From Pavlovales sp. CCMP2436 (Eukaryota > Haptophyta > Pavlovophyceae > Pavlovales): DNA of 17,362 bases. Below the pieces are notes generated by a model, which was given only the letters and a program-made list of their open reading frames with translations, had not been told where the DNA came from and searched no databases. Shown one piece after another: positions 1 through 6,291 of the stretch. The first letter of the stretch is position 1. Each line of letters opens with the position of its first letter. The position numbers and the translations under genes were made by a program. Location: contig MU631631.1 in assembly GCA_026770615.1 (NCBI GenBank), positions 59,479-76,840 of the forward strand. Reading direction: 5' to 3'.

Positions 1-1
1 C

Positions 2-1478
2 ACGCGCCGTGTCCTAGCCGGCGAATTCACCGTCGTCAACAAGTGCGCCCCCCCCCCACCCCACACACACACACCCACACACACCCACATACACCGGGTC
101 CAAAGTTACACCACAAACCTCCGCGTTTCGTCTGCCTGCTGTCCTCCGCCCACTAACAGCACCACTTCTCGTGTGTATCCAACCAGGCGCCTACTGTCTG
201 TCTGTCAGCTACCCTCTGCATTCGTTGCACTAGCCTGCGTTACGCCTGTTGTTTATCATTTAAAAAAAATCAGTTCGAGTCCTCTCATCGTCGTCGGTTC
301 ATAACAACGTCACTTTTGCAAGTAAATCCGCCGTTCCAGCAGGACTTGAGCTCCACCTCTGCTGCTTGACCACCTCTGAAAAAAGCTATATCTTTTGATG
401 CGCCCAAGTCAGTCTGCTGCTGTCTCAAGCTGAGCATTACTACAGGGGTTCGCAAGCATCAACAGATATAACTTTTTTCAGGGGTTTGCAAGCAATAAGA
501 AAGGCGATTTAATAAGAAAGGCGATTTTGCGGCTGGGGATCAGTTTCTTAGCAAATTATCTAGAAATAATGGTTAAATTTCGCTTAAAGTGCTATTGAAG
601 GGCTAAAAATGAGGCTCGGTTTCTTTACGGTACGGTTTCTAATTGCCCGCGACCCCCTGCTCTTGACACCCTCCTCCCCCCCTCACCCCCCCCCGATAGA
701 TACCTGCTACGTGAGCTGATGGAGAGGGGCATGTGGACCGACTCGATTCGCAATCAGATCATCGCGCACAACGGATCCGTCCAGGTGTGTGCCTCTTTAA
801 TGCGTATTATATTATTCATTCAGGTAAAAAAAAAAAAAAAAAAATCTGGTTGCGCACACACATTTATTTATTTAATTGTATGTTTATGCTCTTGACTAAT
901 TGATTATATTTATTTATTTATTTGATCTGTGCAGAACATCGACCAGATTCCCGACGACGTCAAGGCGATATACAAAACGTGCTGGGAGCTCAAGCAGGTG
1001 CTTTTTTTTCTTTTCTTTTTTTACTACGACTTACTTATATATAGATGGAGCAGGTAAATTTTAAGATCCATTTACCTATTCCTCTTATTAGTGGCTCAGC
1101 ATGGTTCAACAGGCGGTGTTCACTCACAGGCTTGGTCGACGTCAGATATTAGTCCTGGCAGTAGAGATGGTGGTAGGGGTGACCTTGGTGGCGAACTCGT
1201 ATTTACCTATTCCTATACTTGTCTATACCTAACCAAAGCTGTTCTTCATATTGCGCCTGTCAGGTAGTGATTATTGTTGTTGTTGTTGTTGTACAAGACA
1301 TGCTGGGAAATCGATCATTTTATTGGTCATTTTGGTGTTGATGTTGTCGTTGTTGAACCCCCCCCCTTCCTTTGCTGCAGCGCGACTTAATCGACATGGC
1401 AGCTGACCGTGGTGCCTTCATCGACCAATCGCAGAGCTTCAACGTCTTCGTGCAGGTCGCCCTCTCTTGCCCCAACGC

Positions 1479-1515
<37 letters not shown>

Positions 1516-1881
1516 GTTAAAAAAAAAAAAAAATCTTTAGGGGCGGTATCTGTTTGCTCAGGGAGTGCCCTGGGCGCACGTACGGGAGACCGTCTTCCGG
1601 GGACAGGCGTTCTCACCAAAAATCCGTTCGTTCTTTTTCCTTTGCAGGACGCCAACTACGGCAAGCTCTCCTCAATGCACTTCTATGGCTGGAAGAAGGG
1701 CCTCAAGACGGGCATGTACTACCTCCGCTCGCGCGCCGCGGCCGACGCGATCAAGTTCACCGTGGACCAGGCGTCGCTTGCGAAGGCGAACGCAGCGGGC
1801 GCGGCGTCCAAGGAGGAGGCGCTGGCGCAGATGGTCTGCTCGATTGACAACAAGGAGGAGTGCATGTCGTGTGGCGCGTGA
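2..1881 (+). CDS. RNR1: Ribonucleotide reductase large subunit, class Ia (C-terminal five exons; 5' end outside window)
   Basis: This subunit reduces ribonucleoside diphosphates to deoxyribonucleotides in the cytosol, working with the small radical subunit. I read five exons: 2-42, 700-784, 935-997, 1381-1455 and 1648-1881. All junctions are GT-AG, and one Lys codon is split AA|A between 42 and 700. Together they give 165 residues and a TGA stop with no frame break. Visible family hallmarks are RRVLAGEF, the PDDVKAIYKT segment, DMAADRGAFIDQSQS, and MHFYGWKKGLKTGMYYLR, whose tyrosine pair belongs to the radical-transfer path. The C-terminal CMSC supplies the cysteine pair that re-reduces the active site. 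The catalytic barrel and allosteric domain lie upstream and are not seen. Introns 1 and 2 carry mobile-element insertions. Spacing and motif order match eukaryotic RNR1/RRM1 closely, so the identification is secure. The exon limits are my own splice reading without transcript support. Confidence 0.96.
272..390 (+). repeat. Dispersed repeat R1, copy 1
   Basis: The stretch from CTCTCATCGTCGTCGGTTCA through CCGCCGTTCCAGCAGG to the CCACCTCTGAAAAAA end recurs at about 14533-14630 and again at 14715-14750, where roughly 85 extra bases separate the two halves. A more diverged relative follows RNR1 at about 1905-1985. No terminal repeats or coding potential are evident. Confidence 0.75.
479..659 (+). 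mobile_element. CAGGGG-type MITE, copy A (in RNR1 intron 1)
   Basis: This 181-base non-coding element has terminal inverted repeats. The left end reads CAGGGGTTTGCAAGCAATAA and the right end TTGCCCGCGACCCCCTG. Internally it has the family markers AGAAAGGCGATTT, TTTCTTAGCAAAT and GAGGCTCGGTTTCTT. A second, partial left end sits just upstream at 443, and AATAAGAAAGGCGATTT is itself repeated, so the left end has been locally duplicated. No clean target duplication remains. A transposase from elsewhere would be needed to move it. Confidence 0.8.
1084..1200 (+). mobile_element. SINE-like insertion with 14-bp target duplication, copy 1
   Basis: The 117-base unit is flanked by the identical 14-mer ATTTACCTATTCCT at 1070-1083 and 1201-1214, as expected of target-primed retroposition. 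Near its start TGGCTCAGCATGG fits the tRNA A-box pattern TRGCNNAGYNNGG at every position. A GGTCGACGTC about 35 bases on is only a weak B-box match. A second copy lies at 4976-5095. It sits inside RNR1 intron 2. The tRNA origin is my inference; repeat and duplication are directly visible. Confidence 0.7.
1479..1533. repeat. (TA)n microsatellite and A homopolymer
   Basis: Alternating TA over about 36 bases, interrupted twice by TG, is followed by a run of As from 1518. It lies in RNR1 intron 3. Confidence 0.95.
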
Positions 1882-2129
1882 GCTGCGTTAGAATTGTAAT
1901 TTACTCTGCTCGTTCGACCTCTCGTCGTCGTCGGTTCGTAACGACGTCAGTCTCGCGAGTGAATTCGCCGAAGCTAAGCCCCTGCCCGTTCCGGGCAAGG
2001 GAGCCGCAGCGGGATCAGTCCGGGCTGGGTTATTTTTGCGATAGCCGGACACTCAGCTAGCAAGTGCCGGTGGGTCTACAATGTAAGTCAAATATATATT
2101 TATTGCGTCGTGTGTTACTACTTTTCAGT
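1882..2129 (+). other. 3' flank of RNR1, diverged R1 copy
   Basis: The stretch presumably contains the RNR1 3' untranslated region. About 1905-1985 resembles repeat R1 (CTCGTCGTCGTCGGTTCGTAA). The remainder turns AT-rich near 2085. I see no clear canonical polyadenylation signal. Confidence 0.45.
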
Positions 2130-2312
2130 TGGCCTTATTACATTCAAACAAACAATGGATAAAATATGCTTAAATTGCGATTGGAGAGCACACAAAACGA
2201 GGCTCAAGTTCTTTAATTTTATAAATTTACGGCTTCTTATTGTGCGCGATCCCATAAACCAAATATTGTGCGATTTTTGCCTTGATGTACTAATTATTTC
2301 CTAATTTTGTTA
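2130..2312 (+). repeat. MITE-related repeat, variant copy 1
   Basis: It shares AACAATGGATAAAAT, GCACACAAAACGAGGCTCAA and ACGGCTTCTTATTG with the right half of the CAGGGG MITE. Its end differs: TGTGCGATTTTTGCCTTG followed by CTAATTTTGTTAGG. The same arrangement recurs at 3358-3513, so this is a separate diverged subfamily or a longer element sharing the MITE core. Confidence 0.6.
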
Positions 2313-2484
2313 GGCTAGACTCGCGATGAGGACGTTACTCGGCTCATCGAAGATGTTCCCCGTCAAATTCTGCGTCTAGAAGAATTTCAAAGTTCTACTT
2401 GTATCAGAACGATGGTAAATATTTTCGATCCCCGCCATATGTGAAAACCTCGGCGTGGGCCCGATTGGCTGGCCGTCATTGGTG

Positions 2485-2680
2485 AAATCGGCGGGAAGGT
2501 GCGAGGAGGCGACCCCGTACCCAACCCGTGCCCCGTGCCTATCGGTCGACCAAAAACGCGCGAAAAGGTTGACCAACCCAATTAAATGCGGCGGGGAAGG
2601 TGCAAGGAGGGCCCGTGCCCGACCACGTGCCCCGCGCCCATTGATCGACCCAAAAACACGCGAGAAAACATGTGCCGGCT
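2485..2680 (+). repeat. Two tandem copies of a ~100-bp repeat (R5)
   Basis: Unit 1 (2485-2580) and unit 2 (2585-2680) each run from GCGGGAAGGTGC (or GCGGGGAAGGTGC) plus AAGGAG/GAGGAG, through a GTGCCC-rich middle, to a TCGACC-CAAAAAC-CGCG end. A third copy lies at 3787-3905. Long open frames on both strands here come from the high GC content and are not coding candidates. Confidence 0.65.
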
Positions 2681-3120
2681 GGTGCGAAATCAATCACGGT
2701 TTCAGCCTACTCTTTGCGCGGGGATGTTTCCTGCTCGCCTCAGGCGTGGGCAGGGACTTGTGGACAGCGGAGCTCAGACTTGCCTCAAAACCCCGCGAGG
2801 AACACATGCCTCCAGCGCGCGGAGTCCAAATTCGCATCCTTGGGCCTCCGCCGAAATCAGAAGTGCTTGTATAATTCTGAAATCCGGCCCTATGATATAC
2901 TTTTCTTGACCAATCAAAATCGCGCCACTTCACTCGCCTACAATTTTATGTAAAAGACAACTTTCCGAGGCCTTTAGTTATTTTATTTTCTTTGGAAAAT
3001 GGCATCAAGTTTAGATTTGAAAGTCCATTATTTTTTTTCACGGGCTGCGCCCATGAGCCTGCACTCGTGCGCCCGCACCCGGCCCCTGCTCTGCCCCTGC
3101 GCGCTGCCCCGACTCCAGGG
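2681..3120. other. No gene recognised
   Basis: GC-mixed sequence with short overlapping open frames on both strands, none showing biased codon use or splice signals I trust. A 72-residue frame from 2999 runs into repeat R4 and is probably chance. Confidence 0.4.
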
Positions 3121-3216
3121 ACGATATCCGTGTGCTCTGCAAAGGTCCCTTGATCTGTGCTTTTCTCAACGCTTAGGTCCGGTGAGACCTGTCAGGGAGT
3201 GGACGTACTTCTAGAT
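3121..3216 (+). repeat. Dispersed repeat R4, copy 1
   Basis: TCCGTGTGCTCTGCAAAG, CTCAACGC, TCCGGTG-AGACCTGTCAG and GGACGTACTTCTAGAT occur in this order here and at 15274-15390. The same ends form the arms of a foldback at 12728-12917. Confidence 0.75.
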
Positions 3217-3357
3217 CGTTGGGCCGCACTACCAAAGTTGTTCCCCGTCAAATTCTGCGTCTAGCGGCATCTTCAAACTTGATAACTTAGCACGGAAACC
3301 TCGTCCGGTCCAGCTTTTCACTGTGCACCAAGAGCTGGCTCCAGCAGCTTAAATTCA

Positions 3358-3513
3358 CAATGGATGTAAATAATTTGCTTAAATTACAATTGAAGGGCAC
3401 ACAAAACGAGGCTCAAGTTCTTAGCGTTACGGCTTCTTATTTTTCACTATCTTATGTACCATGTATCATGCGATTTTTGCCTTGGGGGACTAATTCGCTA
3501 ACCTTGTTTGGCA
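3358..3513 (+). repeat. MITE-related repeat, variant copy 2
   Basis: This copy matches 2154-2312 over its length, including GCACACAAAACGAGGCTCAA and GCGATTTTTGCCTTG. A 25-base identical block around TTCCCCGTCAAATTCTGCGT (3240-3264) lies upstream of this copy but downstream of the other (2355-2379). Confidence 0.6.
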
Positions 3514-3786
3514 AGTCTTGATGATGACAGGCATCTCAATATGTAGCCGGGAGATATACTGATGGGGTTAAGGGCGTCGGGCGACTCGGCCTTAAGGCGA
3601 CAGTCGGCCGTCCCCTTGCAACTGCATTTGTTTGGCAGTTGCCCCGGATCCCGGATTCGAATCCGAATTTTAGTCTGCTGTCACGAGTTGTTGAAACACA
3701 TTCGTACTCGCACCACAAGAAACACACTGTGCGCTTATCTGCTGGCCCAGTCTGTTCTAGTTACCCTTTTATCTGCGTATTGGTAC

Positions 3787-3905
3787 TGCGGGAAGGTGCA
3801 AGGAGAGCCCGTGCCCGACTCCGTGTCCCGATCCGACGGCGAAGTGAAGTTCAAGTGAAAGTGGAGCGATTTCGATTGGACAGCCGTTTTTGGATCGACC
3901 AACTA
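3787..3905 (+). repeat. R5 repeat, third copy
   Basis: GCGGGAAGGTGCAAGGAG followed by GCCCGTGCCCGAC and ending GGATCGACCAACT matches the tandem pair at 2485-2680. It ends about 40 bases before the start codon at 3946, so it may contribute to that gene's 5' flank. Confidence 0.55.
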
Positions 3906-3945
3906 GGCTGCAGTGATCAAGTACCCCGCAGTGGGGCGGGGGACG

Positions 3946-4314
3946 ATGTTCTCTCGCGCGCGTACCCCGAGGCCCCGCTTGGCCCGCGGTTGGCGCGTGT
4001 GCGAGGTGTGTTTCGTCATCGCGGTGCTCGCGAGCTCCGCCGCAGCCTTCACAGCAAACGCCAAGCCGATCCGACCTCGCCCGCTCGCACTGCCATGGCA
4101 GCGCGCCTCTCCCGCGCTGGCCAGGGCCTCCCCCGTATCGCTGTTCTCTGGGGTGCTGCTATCCGCCGGGACGGCCGCGGCGAAACTCACCTTCACGGCA
4201 GTGCCGATCAGTTTTTCGGCGCATCAAGATCGGGTGGGCACGGTGGCAAATTCTAGAGTGCGCCGCCTTTATCGCACTCTCTTGGTGGGCTCCTCACTAA
4301 CGGTATACCGATAA
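3946..4314 (+). CDS. Putative plastid-targeted protein, N-terminal exon (function unknown)
   Basis: The frame begins MFSRARTPRPRLARG, a basic n-region. A hydrophobic core (VCFVIAVLASSAAAF, about residues 20-34) follows. Next comes a basic, Pro/Ser/Ala-rich stretch lacking acidic residues until about residue 84. This order, with an Ala-Phe junction after the hydrophobic core, resembles the bipartite signal plus transit leaders of secondary red plastids. A second hydrophobic patch (VSLFSGVLLSAG) follows at about residues 65-76. I prefer 3946 to the in-frame ATG at 3913 because the leader is then compact. The frame ends at TAA 4312-4314, but composition weakens after about 4230 and GTGGGC there could be a splice donor. 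Whether more exons follow is unknown. No mature domain is visible, so the function cannot be assigned. A chance GC-rich frame is the main alternative. Confidence 0.45.
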   Translation: MFSRARTPRPRLARGWRVCEVCFVIAVLASSAAAFTANAKPIRPRPLALPWQRASPALARASPVSLFSGVLLSAGTAAAKLTFTAVPISFSAHQDRVGTVANSRVRRLYRTLLVGSSLTVYR

Positions 4315-4640
4315 CAATCACACTCCACCCCTTACCCGCCCTCTCCCGCCGCGCCCACGCCTCCCTCTCGTGTGCGCGCCCCAGCGTGCGGCCCACAAGA
4401 CTGGGCATGAAGAGGGGTCCAAGCAGTAGACGCTCCACGGTATGTCCACGGGGAGAAGACGGACGGACGGAAAAGGGAGCGCTCCCCACCAGGCCAACGG
4501 TAATGCAACATAAGAATGAACATATATTATATGTATTAAATGTTATATGGCTCCCCGTCAGGCCGCAGCCGCTGCCAACGGTAATAAACAATTTGTATAT
4601 CAAATAATACTGTTCGTGTGTATAAGTGTGTATGCGTATG
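4315..4640. other. Intergenic, no gene recognised
   Basis: A C-rich stretch (4321-4385) gives way to AT-richer sequence. The phrases CTCCCCACCAGGCC-AACGGTAAT (4491-) and CTCCCCGTCAGGCCG-AACGGTAAT (4551-) form a rough direct repeat about 60 bases apart. No convincing exon is seen. Confidence 0.4.
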
Positions 4641-4641
4641 A

Positions 4642-4683
<42 letters not shown>

Positions 4684-4699
4684 TATATATGTATATATG
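4641..4699. repeat. (TA)n microsatellite, left block
   Basis: Near-pure TA alternation that ends directly at repeat R6. Confidence 0.95.
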
Positions 4700-4806
4700 G
4701 CGCTCAAGCCAGCGCAGCCGACTAAGGGACGCAGCAGGCAATGGGCGACGCAGCGCTCAGACCAGCACAACATTCAGAACAGTCAGACGCCAGCTTGAAT
4801 CCCAAT
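4700..4806 (+). repeat. Dispersed repeat R6, copy 1, embedded in (TA)n
   Basis: The block from GCGCTCAAGCCAGCGCA to CGCCAGCTTGAATCCCAAT matches 16508-16609 in inverse orientation with few differences, including CAGGCAATGGGCGACGC and CATTCAGAACAGTCAGACGC. Both sides here are TA repeat, suggesting insertion into a microsatellite or a TA-target element. Confidence 0.8.
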
Positions 4807-4812
4807 CATATA

Positions 4813-4855
<43 letters not shown>

Positions 4856-4870
4856 CATATATTTATATGT
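4807..4870. repeat. (TA)n microsatellite, right block
   Basis: TA alternation continues to the right of R6; the two blocks would be one tract without the insert. Confidence 0.9.
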
Positions 4871-4975
4871 ACGTAAATATTATGACGTAATAGATAAACC
4901 ATTTTGATTAGATTAAAGGGCCGCAGACGCATTTACTTGTATCATTCTATAAACGGTAATATATATATATATATA

Positions 4976-5095
4976 GCGGCTCAGCATGGTTCAACAGGTG
5001 TTGTTCACTCACTGACTTGGTCGACGTCAGACGTTAGTTCTGGCAGCAGGGATGGTGTTGGTGTTGGTAGAGGTGAGGTTGGTGGTGAACTCGTA
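4976..5095 (+). mobile_element. SINE-like repeat, copy 2
   Basis: Matches the unit at 1084-1200 from GGCTCAGCATGGTTCAACAG through TTGGTCGACGTCAGA to GGTGGTGAACTCGTA, with scattered substitutions and a small GTTGGT expansion. It directly follows a short (TA)n tract. I find no clear target duplication, so it may be older than copy 1. Confidence 0.7.
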
Positions 5096-5151
5096 GCAAT
5101 TGCCACAGGCCCCCCCCCCCTCCCCCCCCCACACACAACGCTCACGTCCAT

Positions 5152-5583
5152 TTAGGTGAGTGTGCCCTGTCCGCCGCGGCCACCGCGGCCGAGGCGTGCG
5201 CCCCGGTCGGCATTGTGGCTGCGCCAGTTGTCGTCACGGTACGCGCCGTCCGCGTGCGCAGGGGCGTCCTCGGGCCCGTTTTCCGAGCGGCCGGTGCGCT
5301 GGAACCAAGGTGCACCCCGGGCACCAGCGGCCGCGCGCGCAGTCTGCGTGTGCAGCGAGCGCGCGCGGGCAAGGATGAGCCCGGCGTGGCCGCGCGCCAC
5401 GATCACTCCGAGCTCCTTGCGCATGAGCCCGAGAAGCGTGTTGCGCGCCTGCATCGTCGTCGGCGCGCTGAGCTTGCCCATCCACGTCTCCGCACCCATG
5501 CCAGCGAAGGTCTTGAGCAGGTTGTCGAAACGGTAATATATATACAACCGTGTGTGTGAGTGCATTGTACACAAATGTATCAT
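5152..5583 (-). CDS. Unidentified GC3-rich protein with RGG-like C-terminus
   Basis: On the minus strand a 143-codon frame ends in TAA at 5152. From about residue 20 the codons have roughly 85% G or C in third position by my hand count, well above the overlapping plus-strand frame. The protein has an N-terminal helical part (NLLKTFAG, QARNTLLGLMRKELGV), an Ala/Arg/Gly middle, and an Asn/Asp/Arg/Gly tail ending DRGARLGRGGRGGQG, like RGG boxes of RNA-binding proteins. The first 19 codons come from (CA)n/(TA)n-like sequence, so translation may really start at the Met at 5499 (MGAETWMGK). I found no AG acceptor immediately upstream to suggest a spliced first exon. No family is recognised. A plus-strand exon from a C-rich acceptor at 5156 to a GTAATA donor at about 5532 is open as well and is the main alternative. 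Confidence 0.5.
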   Translation of the reverse strand: MIHLCTMHSHTRLYIYYRFDNLLKTFAGMGAETWMGKLSAPTTMQARNTLLGLMRKELGVIVARGHAGLILARARSLHTQTARAAAGARGAPWFQRTGRSENGPEDAPAHADGAYRDDNWRSHNADRGARLGRGGRGGQGTLT

Positions 5584-5591
5584 ATTTGTAT

Positions 5592-5744
5592 TTTTTTTAA
5601 TAATAGTTCTTTAAACGTCCCCCGACTTGCAGCCCGAAGGCGTACGAGCATGACATGGGAGGGTGAGCGCATCGGTCGTGTCATGCTCTATCTTACTCCC
5701 CGCGTCGTCTCTCCACCACGAATCTTGCTCGTCGTCGCATCGCG
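5592..5744 (+). repeat. Dispersed repeat R7, copy 1
   Basis: TTTTAATAATAGTT, AGCCCGAAGGCGTACGA, AGCGCATCGGTCGT, CGCGTCGTCTCTCC and CTCGTCGTCGCATCGCG occur in the same order at 15886-16040. A fragment in inverse orientation is at 16607-16640. Confidence 0.8.
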
Positions 5745-6112
5745 CCGCCGCGATCCTGCGCATAATTGCAACAACATATACGCGCAAAAACCTCCGTATA
5801 GCCTGAACCGTGCTATGATGTACCCGCAAAGACTGGTGCAGCCTAGCACGTGGCGTGGTGTGTGTAGGCTATCCTATTCCTTGTCTTAGGAAGGGTGCGG
5901 CTCCGCGTTGTCTAGGCGGCGGCCTTACCCTGTGTGTTTCTGCTGGTTTTTGTTCTAGTGTTTTGGTGCTGGATCGTGCTATCCTCTTTTGGCTGGGCGT
6001 TGGAGATGCTTCACTTTTCCGTTTGTTATTCGTGGTTCCTTGCGTTATGGGTTTTTGAACTTTTTGTTTTAGGTTGTAAATACAAATGTTAAAGCGTACC
6101 CCCACATACAAC
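5745..6112. other. Spacer, no gene recognised
   Basis: The plus strand is T-rich from about 5930, with a 67-codon frame (5855-6058) whose hydrophobic product follows from T-rich composition. The minus strand has an 80-codon Lys/Arg/Pro-rich frame over 5869-6111. Neither shows splice context or codon bias that I trust. Confidence 0.35.
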
Positions 6113-6113
6113 T

Positions 6114-6275
6114 ACAACACGCGCACACGCACGCACGCACACACGCACACACACACACATGAAAAACGCACATGCACACACACACACGCACACGCACACA
6201 CACGCACACACACACACACCCACACTCGCACACACGCACACACACACGCCCACACACACACGCTCACACCCACAT
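6114..6275. repeat. (CA)n / CACACG microsatellite
   Basis: About 160 bases of CA repeats broken by CACGCA and CACCCA variants. It lies just before the first supported exon of the following gene and probably belongs to its intron or 5' flank. The His/Thr and Val/Cys frames it creates are artefacts. Confidence 0.95.
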
Positions 6276-6291
6276 CGGCCGCGTGGCGCAG

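Larger units (their letters stand above)
43..699 (+). other. RNR1 intron with two repeat insertions
   Basis: This 657-base intron opens with a C tract and (CA)n. It then holds a copy of a dispersed repeat (about 272-390) and a CAGGGG-ended MITE (479-659). It ends in a C-rich tract and GATAG. The other RNR1 introns are 785-934 (A homopolymer, TTTA repeats), 998-1380 (SINE-like insertion, TTG repeat) and 1456-1647 ((TA)n, A homopolymer). Confidence 0.85.

Noticed and set aside
2455..2933. Long overlapping open frames on both strands
   Set aside because: They fall on the tandem R5 repeats, all frames are open for compositional reasons, and none keeps biased codon use.
5855..6058. 67-codon hydrophobic frame
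   Set aside because: Hydrophobicity follows from T-rich DNA, with no other support.
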